Source: an uncultured Thiotrichaceae bacterium
GTDB lineage: Bacteria > Pseudomonadota > Gammaproteobacteria > Thiotrichales > Thiotrichaceae
NCBI GenBank assembly: GCA_938038645.1
Contig: CALHTA010000241.1
Coordinates: forward strand, 1 to 5,900
DNA length: 5,900 bases
Reading direction: 5' to 3'
Part shown: piece after piece, positions 1 to 5,183 of the stretch
Layout of the letters: the number at the start of each line of letters is the position of its first letter
Position numbering within the stretch: the first letter of the stretch is position 1
Translations under genes and position numbers: made by a program
Notes under the pieces: generated by a model
Told to the model about the DNA's origin: nothing
Databases searched by the model: none
What the model saw: the letters and a program-made list of their open reading frames with translations, nothing else

Positions 1-1614
1 CGTGTTGCCATTGCCATCGTTTACTGTGTAGGTATAGTTATCAACACCGACGTAACCGGTTGTTGGTGTGTAAATAACACTGTTACCAGACACGCTGACG
101 GTTCCATTAGAAGGGTTAGTTGTCGAGACAACCGTTAATGTATCGCCTTCAGGGTCAGAGTCATTGTTGGTGACATCCATCGTGACGGCCGTGTTAAACG
201 GAGTCGTTGCAGAGTCATCTGTTAGCGTCGGTGATTGATTAGCCGTCGGTGATACTGTGACCGTTACTGTCGCGGTATCTGTAGCACCATCTGCATCACA
301 AGCGGTATAGACAAAAGAATCTGTTCCAGTGAAGCCAGCATTTGGCGTGTAAACTACATCCGTACCGTTAGCTAAAATCGACACCGAACCATTGCTTGGG
401 CCTGACACTATGTTTGATACACAGACCGTTGATCCGTCAGGGTCATTGTCGTTACCGGCTACATTAATGGTGACTGGCATTCCTTCTGGTGTGGTGGCCA
501 TATCATCAACCGCTTGAGGTGGTTGATTTGTGCTAGTTACCGTTACTGTAACGGTGGCCGTAACATTGTTGCCCTGACTGTCAGTGATTGTATAGTCAAA
601 ATTGTCCATACCCGTGAAGCCACTGTCTGGGGTATAGGTTATGTTGTTTCCACTAACGCTGACCGATCCATTTGAAGGATTAGTTGCACTAACAATAGAA
701 AGCGTATCCCCATCAGGGTCGCTGTCATTTGATAGTACTGAAATGCTAACTGGCGTATTTTGTGGTGTGGTTTGTGAATCGTTTACTGCAACTGGAGCAG
801 AATTTTGATCCGTCACTGTGACATTAACCGAAGCCGTTGTGGAGTTTCCATTACCGTCACTTACGACATAAGTAAATGTATCGTTTCCTGCAAAGCCTGC
901 ATTAGGTGTGTAGACAACTTGATTGTTGACAATCGAAACGGTTCCACTATTTGCTTGCCCTAGCGTAATAACACTCAAGTTATCACCATCCGGATCACTG
1001 TCGTTACCAATTACATTGATCGTAACAGGGGTGCCTTCTGGAGTGGTACTCGAGTCATTAACTGCAACTGGCGCCTGATTTGTGTCAGATACGGTTACGT
1101 TAACGGTCGCAGTTGATTGGTTATTGTTACCATCAGTAATTGTGTAAGTGAAGGTATCAGAACCAGAGAAGCCTGCATCTGGGGTATATTGAATCTGACC
1201 ATTAATTAGTTGAACGGTACCATTTGATGGATTGGTAATATTCCCAATAGTCAGCGTGTCACCATCACTGTCAGTATCATTTGCGATTACATCAATCATC
1301 ACCGCAGTTGATTCACTGGTAGACGCATTATCATCCACTGCCATAGGAGCGTTGTTGACTGCTACAGGCACATCCACCGTGACTCTTGAAGTTGTTTCGT
1401 TGCCCTCTGCATCTTCTACAGTATAGGTGAAGGTGTCGGTGCCACTGAAACCAGGATTTGCTACATAAACAACCCTATCATTTACGATCGTAACTGTACC
1501 GCCTGTAGGTTGTGAAACCCTGACTAGAGTCAGACCTGTACTGTCATTCGCCAATACATCCATGGTTGTATCGCGATTGGTTGCAGTGAAGCTGTCATCA
1601 ACTGTTTTTGTTGC
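1..1614 (-). repeat. Tandem Ig-like (Big_9/cadherin-like) repeat array, six units, last one cut
   Basis: Six units follow one consensus: A-P-x-A-V-(N/D)-D, then T-T-P-x-x-T-P-V-x-I-x-V, N-D-x-D-P-D-G-D, P-S-N-G-x-V, Y-T-P-x-x-G-F-x-G-x-D-x-F-x-Y-T-x-x-D and T-A-T-V-x-V-T-V. Unit boundaries on the window are R1 1351-1614 (88 codons), R2 1075-1350, R3 799-1074 and R4 523-798 (92 codons each), R5 235-522 (96 codons), R6 1-234 (78 codons, cut by the edge). Family knowledge: such domains are beta-sandwiches in bacterial surface proteins, and the acidic DPDGD loop probably binds calcium. R1 lacks that loop; R5 has two cysteines and a small insertion. More units probably lie beyond the window. Confidence 0.93.
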
Positions 1615-3285
1615 AGCACTACGAGTGGTGTAGGTGCTAATTGTTTTGTTGTGGCTAATTGTATTTCTAATTGCACGTTGTATCCAAATAGGAGCGGATG
1701 GTACCACCTCTGTTTTCCACACAAAGCGAGAAGGAGTACCCGGAGTTGCTGGAATCGCTGGGATCGCTGGGCGCCCTGGATGTCCGGCTCTGCCTGGACG
1801 ACCTGGACGTGCTGGAGTTGCTGGTCTTCCTGGAATTGGCGCAACTGCTGGGCGTCCTTCTTGAACCAATACGTCACGATATTGAGTTTTGTTTGCGGCT
1901 TTCTTAACTGTGCGTTCCGTTACGTACTCAAGGTCTACGCGGCGATTTCTGAAGTCATCGTCCTTACGGTCATATTTAGGACTGCCTTTACCAAGGCCTC
2001 GTGCAATCAAGTGCTCAGGATTAAAGCCTTTGTCTATTAAGTATGCACGAACTGCGTTCGCACGTTTCTCTGACAAGCGCTGATCATAAGCAGGATCACC
2101 TAGGCCACAGGTGTTACCAGTGATGCGGATTGCACCAAGGTAACCATGACCACGAATTTGGCCGACAATCTTATCAAGGTTACGTTTAGCTGATTGCGTC
2201 AGCTTAGAAGAATTAAGTTTAAAGAATGTTTCATTCTCTAGCTTCATCGTAGTTTTAACAAACTCATGGCCTGGTGAGGCAACTGCGCGACGCTCGTAAC
2301 GAGGTGGAATGGCAGGACGGCCAGGGCGACCTGCAACGGCAGGTCTTGCAGGTTGAGCAGGAATTGCCGCAATAGCGGGAGTAGGTGGGATTGCTGGTAC
2401 AGCTGCTCGACCAGGGCGACCTGGCGTGCCTGGTATTTCTACACGACGGCGAGAAGTTCCACCAGCTGAGCGATAAACACCGTCACCACCAAATTCATAG
2501 CGGTATCCAACTCTGGCATTAAAGTCTGTATTTTCTGCATCATTACCACCAGAGACCTGGTTTCCAGAAACGTCTAGGCTAATGCTGTGAGGAGAATCAT
2601 GGAAGAACTGTTCGATCCCAGCAGATAGCGTCGCTTTTCCAGGACGATCTTCGTTATCGGCGAATTCCGTACCAAATTCATAATCAATACCGCCTCTAAT
2701 ACGAGTTAGTGAGCTCTCAAGGAAGGTACCGACTTGTGCGCCTACGCCATAGTCATAGGAGCGAGTCGTGACATCGCCATTAACAACGTCATCGCTAATG
2801 CTTTTACTAACATGGCCTGACCAGAATAAATCTTCTGTCTCTTGACCATAACCGACAGTGGCTTTGCCACGATCATCAACATCTTGATCATAAGCACCAA
2901 ATACTTTGTGAACTGTATCGTTATCGTCATTAATCCATTGGTGATTGATCTTTACACCACCACCAAGTAGGCCTTGCGACCTAACTTCGTCATCTTTAAG
3001 TTTATAACCAAACCAACCCTCAGCACTGGTCGCACTGGAATCATCTTCCATAATAATTTGATTGAGGTCTACTTGCCCTTCAAGATTACGGTTGATGCTT
3101 ACACCGATTCGAGTGTCGCCACCCACATAGCCAAGACTCCCTGAGTCCGCCATGCCATCACGCAGTTCATCACCGTTTAATTGTACAGTTGGGCCCGCAT
3201 GAAGCTGAGTAGAAAGCACTGCCATGGAACAAAATACTGGTGCTATGTATCTCAACTTGCGTAAGTGTCGATTAGTTATTTTCAT
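1..3285 (-). CDS. Large envelope protein: barrel-like region, OmpA-like domain and tandem Ig-like repeats (C-terminus outside window)
   Basis: Seen: a single frame of 1095 codons with no stop, starting at ATG 3285-3283 and leaving the window at position 1. The start is supported by a Shine-Dalgarno-like AACGAG nine bases upstream and a signal peptide: basic residues 2-12, hydrophobic core about 13-28, likely cleavage after LHA (residue 30). Domain order: beta-strand-rich region 31-265; Pro-x-x linker 285-328; OmpA-like domain 340-455; second Pro-x-x linker 476-519; basic junction 520-557; Ig-like repeats from 558 to the edge. Family knowledge: OmpA-like domains bind peptidoglycan, and Big_9/cadherin-like repeats form extended, often calcium-stiffened adhesin arms. 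Inference: an outer-membrane-associated adhesin or structural envelope protein. It has its own promoter and diverges from murJ. The Sec signal argues against a pure type I secreted adhesin. The exact function and total length are unknown because the C-terminus is missing; an inverse-autotransporter-like protein is one alternative. Confidence 0.9.
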   Translation of the reverse strand, partial: MKITNRHLRKLRYIAPVFCSMAVLSTQLHAGPTVQLNGDELRDGMADSGSLGYVGGDTRIGVSINRNLEGQVDLNQIIMEDDSSATSAEGWFGYKLKDDEVRSQGLLGGGVKINHQWINDDNDTVHKVFGAYDQDVDDRGKATVGYGQETEDLFWSGHVSKSISDDVVNGDVTTRSYDYGVGAQVGTFLESSLTRIRGGIDYEFGTEFADNEDRPGKATLSAGIEQFFHDSPHSISLDVSGNQVSGGNDAENTDFNARVGYRYEFGGDGVYRSAGGTSRRRVEIPGTPGRPGRAAVPAIPPTPAIAAIPAQPARPAVAGRPGRPAIPPRYERRAVASPGHEFVKTTMKLENETFFKLNSSKLTQSAKRNLDKIVGQIRGHGYLGAIRITGNTCGLGDPAYDQRLSEKRANAVRAYLIDKGFNPEHLIARGLGKGSPKYDRKDDDFRNRRVDLEYVTERTVKKAANKTQYRDVLVQEGRPAVAPIPGRPATPARPGRPGRAGHPGRPAIPAIPATPGTPSRFVWKTEVVPSAPIWIQRAIRNTISHNKTISTYTTRSAATKTVDDSFTATNRDTTMDVLANDSTGLTLVRVSQPTGGTVTIVNDRVVYVANPGFSGTDTFTYTVEDAEGNETTSRVTVDVPVAVNNAPMAVDDNASTSESTAVMIDVIANDTDSDGDTLTIGNITNPSNGTVQLINGQIQYTPDAGFSGSDTFTYTITDGNNNQSTATVNVTVSDTNQAPVAVNDSSTTPEGTPVTINVIGNDSDPDGDNLSVITLGQANSGTVSIVNNQVVYTPNAGFAGNDTFTYVVSDGNGNSTTASVNVTVTDQNSAPVAVNDSQTTPQNTPVSISVLSNDSDPDGDTLSIVSATNPSNGSVSVSGNNITYTPDSGFTGMDNFDYTITDSQGNNVTATVTVTVTSTNQPPQAVDDMATTPEGMPVTINVAGNDNDPDGSTVCVSNIVSGPSNGSVSILANGTDVVYTPNAGFTGTDSFVYTACDADGATDTATVTVTVSPTANQSPTLTDDSATTPFNTAVTMDVTNNDSDPEGDTLTVVSTTNPSNGTVSVSGNSVIYTPTTGYVGVDNYTYTVNDGNGNT
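1615..1728 (-). other. Basic Trp-containing junction between linker 2 and the Ig array (residues 520-557)
   Basis: About 38 residues separate the proline linker from the first Ig-like unit. They include FVWKTEVVPSAP, then WIQRAIRNTISHNKT, then a Thr/Ser-rich tail. The stretch is basic, has two tryptophans and fits neither the linker pattern nor the Ig consensus. It may be a short folded element or a site contacting membrane or cell wall. I do not recognise it. Confidence 0.5.
1729..1860 (-). repeat. Proline-triplet linker 2 (residues 476-519)
   Basis: A second stretch of about 44 residues with the same three-residue period: PAV, API, PGR, PAT, PAR, PGR, PGR, AGH, PGR, PAI, PAI, PAT, PGT. The run GRPGRAGHPGRP alone satisfies four consecutive Gly-X-Y triplets, but the rest does not. 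Its length and composition match linker 1 on the other side of the OmpA-like domain, with PGRPGR and PAIP motifs shared. It connects the OmpA-like domain to the junction before the Ig array. Confidence 0.85.
1921..2268 (-). other. OmpA-like peptidoglycan-binding domain (residues 340-455)
   Basis: The domain opens with a strand ending in FFKLNSSKL, the position of the usual F-x-x-x-S/D-x-x-x-L motif. It continues with the ITGNTCGLGD loop, then YDQRLSEKRANAVRAYL, which matches the N-x-x-L-S-x-x-R-A-x-x-V signature. It closes with ARGLGKGSP and NRRVDLEYV, the latter matching the family's terminal N-R-R-V motif. Family knowledge: this fold binds the diaminopimelate residue of peptidoglycan through an Asp in GHTD and an Arg in LSxxRA. 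Arg408 is present here, but the Asp position is Cys393. The motifs make the domain call firm; binding activity is uncertain because of the substitution. Confidence 0.93.
2302..2433 (-). repeat. Proline-triplet linker 1 (residues 285-328)
   Basis: About 44 residues follow a three-residue period with Pro (occasionally Ala) leading each triplet: PGT, PGR, PGR, AAV, PAI, PPT, PAI, AAI, PAQ, PAR, PAV, AGR, PGR, PAI. Glycine is not at every third position, so this is not a canonical collagen Gly-X-Y helix. Such sequence should favour a stiff polyproline-II-like rod. It joins the barrel-like region to the OmpA-like domain and is followed by a basic stretch, RYERRAV. Confidence 0.85.
2491..3195 (-). 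other. Predicted outer-membrane beta-barrel-like region (residues 31-265)
   Basis: After the signal peptide the protein has about 235 residues rich in alternating polar and hydrophobic residues, separated by Asp/Asn/Gly-rich turns such as NDDND and DVDDRG. Strand-like stretches include YDYGVGAQVG, ATLSAGIEQFF and NARVGYRYEF. The last ends in Phe265, like the closing strand of many outer-membrane barrels. There are no long hydrophobic helices. This fits a barrel of roughly 10-12 strands, comparable in size to the barrels of inverse autotransporters or OmpA-type porins. The assignment rests on pattern only; I recognise no specific family. A periplasmic beta-sandwich is the main alternative. Confidence 0.5.
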
Positions 3286-3294
3286 TATTATACG

Positions 3295-3300
3295 CTCGTT
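3295..3300 (-). promoter_or_regulatory. Ribosome binding site for the large envelope protein
   Basis: On the minus strand AACGAG, one mismatch from AAGGAG, lies nine bases before the ATG at 3285. This supports that start over the next in-frame ATG at codon 21, which would lose the basic n-region of the signal peptide. Confidence 0.55.
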
Positions 3301-3342
3301 ATTTTTATTATTAATTTGGGGGTTGATGTTTATACTTTATTA

Positions 3343-3371
3343 ATTAAAAAGCACCCTATATATCGTATCAA
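3343..3371 (-). promoter_or_regulatory. Sigma70-type promoter for the large envelope protein
   Basis: On the minus strand the -35 box TTGATA (3371-3366) and the -10 box TTTAAT (3348-3343) each match the sigma70 consensus at five of six positions, with an ideal 17-base spacer (3349-3365). The predicted start of transcription near 3336 gives a leader of about 50 bases. This is a consensus match only; the surrounding DNA is AT-rich, so chance matches are possible. Confidence 0.55.
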
Positions 3372-3591
3372 GATAAATAAGTGGAACTGTGCTAACTTTT
3401 TGATAAGTGGAAAGTGCCTTAGCGTTAGTCGTTTTTTAAACCCTGTTGTTGGAACATGATTGATAGCGGGTTAAATGTTATACCTTATTTCTGACTAGTG
3501 AAGTTTTATCAGATTGCTGGTCGTTTACCTCAGCGCGTTCTTGCTAGCTTCACAGAAAGTATTGAACACTAACTTTTTTATCTAGCTTGTG

Positions 3592-3597
3592 TAGAAT
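3592..3597 (+). promoter_or_regulatory. Candidate -10 box for murJ
   Basis: TAGAAT, followed by a GC-rich discriminator (GCGGGC), lies 29 bases before the murJ ATG and would give a leader of roughly 20-25 bases. No good -35 box sits 16-18 bases upstream; the nearest TTGAAC (3562-3567) is 24 bases away, too far for a normal sigma70 promoter. An activator may be needed, or the true promoter may be elsewhere. Confidence 0.35.
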
Positions 3598-3626
3598 GCG
3601 GGCTCTTTGCATTGTGTTATTAACTT

Positions 3627-5183
3627 ATGAGTAAACTGTTTCGTTCTGGCGTCATGATCAGCATAATGACGTTGGCATCACGCGTTCTAGGATTAGTAAG
3701 AGACTTCGTTTACGCAAACTACTTTGTAATGGGCAGCGCCATGGATGCCTTTCTTGTGGCATTTCGCATCCCAAATCTTATGCGGCGTTTGTCGGCAGAG
3801 GGGGCTTTTTCACTCGCCTTCATACCTGTATTGACAGAATATAAAGAGAAGCGCTCGCAAGAAGAGCTTAAAGATTTAATTAATCATGTGTCAGGCATGC
3901 TGACCGTCATTCTCTTCAGCATTACTTTGGTCGCAGTGATCGCCGCCCCAATTTTAATGATGGTTTTTGCCCCGGGTTTTGAAACTAAACCTGACGCTGA
4001 GCCAGAGCTTGCCGCTTATCTTTTAAGAATAACAGCACCCTATATGTTGTTCATTTCGCTTGCTGCTTTTTTTAGCAGCATTTTAAATTCTTTTGGCAAT
4101 TTTTCGGTTCCTGCATTTACGCCTGTACTGCTGAATGTGGTCATGATCTCAGCGGCGATCTGGTGGTCTCCCCATTTTGAGCAACCTGTCGAAGCTTTAG
4201 CGTGGGGAGTATTTATAGGAGGTCTTGCTCAAGGTTTATTCCAGTTACCTTATCTACAGCGTCTTGGCCTGATTCCTCGATTCAGCTTTAAGAAGGGGCA
4301 TGAAGGGGTAAGTCGCATTCTTAAATTGATGGCGCCCGCATTAGTTGGATCTTCTGCGGCTCAACTAAATATTACTATTAATACAATGATCGCCTCCTTG
4401 CTAGCATCGGGAAGTATTAGCTGGCTGTATTTCTCGGACCGCTTTGTGGAGTTTCCGCTAGCGTTAATTGGTGTTGCCATTGGTACTGTTATTTTACCAA
4501 AGCTTTCGGGTGATCATGCCAATGCCAAAGGCGGTGATTTTGGTAAAACCCTTGATTGGGCAATGCGCCTTTCTGTTTTAGTGTCGATACCAGCAACTTT
4601 GGGGTTGATGGTTTTAGCGATTCCGATTTTAGCGACCGTGATAGATAACGGCGTGAACGGGTGGCGAGATGTCGAAATGGCCAGCATGAGTTTGATGACT
4701 TATGCAATCGGTTTACCTGCTTTTATAATGGTCAAAGTGTTAGCGCCGGGCTTTTACTCAAGGCAAGATACTAAAACGCCTGTCAAGATTGGCTTAATTG
4801 CAATTGTAGCGAACATCGTTTGTAATCTGGCGATTGTATTGCCTTGGTATAAATTGGGCTATTTGGGACCACACGCCGGTTTAGCTTTATCCACAGCAAT
4901 ATCTGGCTTCGTTAATGCTGGTTTATTGTTCTTGGGGCTCTATAAACTTGGTTTGATTACAGGCACAAAAGGGTGGCCCATCTATCTGGCTAAAATCGCT
5001 TTAGCCTCATCAATCATGGCAGCAGCCGTTTGGATGCTTAACCCTGCGGATGCTTGGTGGCAAGCTTCAGGTATTTGGTTGAAAGTATCAGCGTTAGGCG
5101 GTTTAGTGTTATCTGCGATGATTGCATATTTGTTGGCTATACTTCTAATGGGGTTACGGCCTAAGCAGTTGTTGAAGCAATGA
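3627..5183 (+). CDS. murJ: Lipid II flippase MurJ
   Basis: MurJ (formerly MviN) is a MOP-superfamily inner-membrane transporter that flips undecaprenyl-linked lipid II from the cytoplasmic to the periplasmic face for peptidoglycan synthesis. The 518-residue product is close to the E. coli protein (511) and aligns along its whole length. Visible family motifs include SRVLGLVRD (Arg19, Arg25), MDAF (Asp40), IPNLMRR with Arg53/Arg54, SAEGAFS (Glu58), the SDRFVEFP segment with Arg272, and APGFYSRQDTKTPVK from about residue 373. The charged residues correspond to E. coli Arg18, Arg24, Asp39, Arg52/Arg53 and Arg270, several of which are essential in the central cavity. About 14 hydrophobic helices are expected. 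The start is set by alignment with the E. coli N-terminus; there is no clear Shine-Dalgarno sequence. The stop overlaps the next gene by four bases, implying co-transcription. Nothing suggests damage. Confidence 0.98.
   Translation: MSKLFRSGVMISIMTLASRVLGLVRDFVYANYFVMGSAMDAFLVAFRIPNLMRRLSAEGAFSLAFIPVLTEYKEKRSQEELKDLINHVSGMLTVILFSITLVAVIAAPILMMVFAPGFETKPDAEPELAAYLLRITAPYMLFISLAAFFSSILNSFGNFSVPAFTPVLLNVVMISAAIWWSPHFEQPVEALAWGVFIGGLAQGLFQLPYLQRLGLIPRFSFKKGHEGVSRILKLMAPALVGSSAAQLNITINTMIASLLASGSISWLYFSDRFVEFPLALIGVAIGTVILPKLSGDHANAKGGDFGKTLDWAMRLSVLVSIPATLGLMVLAIPILATVIDNGVNGWRDVEMASMSLMTYAIGLPAFIMVKVLAPGFYSRQDTKTPVKIGLIAIVANIVCNLAIVLPWYKLGYLGPHAGLALSTAISGFVNAGLLFLGLYKLGLITGTKGWPIYLAKIALASSIMAAAVWMLNPADAWWQASGIWLKVSALGGLVLSAMIAYLLAILLMGLRPKQLLKQ

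Larger units (their letters stand above)
3286..3626. other. Divergent intergenic region between the envelope gene and murJ
   Basis: 341 bases without a convincing gene. The left part (about 3300-3385) is very AT-rich and holds the minus-strand promoter. The middle (about 3430-3475) has an imperfect inverted pair, AAACCC at 3438-3443 and GGGTTA at 3468-3473, which could be a weak operator or hairpin. The right part holds the candidate murJ -10 box. No tRNA, small RNA or clear terminator was seen. In several gammaproteobacteria rpsT lies next to murJ; it is not here. Confidence 0.7.

Noticed and set aside
1232..1426. 64-residue plus-strand Ser/Thr/Val-rich frame
   Set aside because: It is antisense to Ig units R1 and R2, whose valine- and threonine-rich codons give a similar low-complexity shadow.
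1..1614. Type I secreted RTX/LapA-type giant adhesin
   Set aside because: The repeats would suit this, but the N-terminus has a Sec signal peptide and an OmpA-like domain, and no RTX nonapeptides are visible. The missing C-terminus prevents a complete exclusion.
1634..1864. Plus-strand frame with collagen-like Gly-X-Y triplets (for example GRPGRAGVAGLPG)
   Set aside because: It lies antisense to linker 2 of the long minus-strand gene. Reading the complement of Pro/Gly/Ala triplets in a shifted frame yields GGN codons every third position, so the collagen look is a by-product. Linker 1 shows the same effect on its antisense strand but is broken by a stop. There is no ribosome binding site, and the first third is not collagen-like.
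1530..1877. 115-residue minus-strand frame rich in Gln
   Set aside because: It is a shifted-frame shadow of linker 2, the junction and the first Ig unit. The Gln-rich composition comes from misreading the CCA/GCA-type codons of the true frame.
3265..3459. 64-residue plus-strand frame across the intergenic region
   Set aside because: It overlaps the start, ribosome site and promoter of the minus-strand gene, lies in AT-rich DNA, has no convincing Shine-Dalgarno sequence and resembles no family I know.
3438..3473. AAACCC/GGGTTA pair as a rho-independent terminator
   Set aside because: The stem is short and imperfect, the loop is about 24 bases and no T-run follows. It also lies between divergent promoters, where a terminator is not expected.
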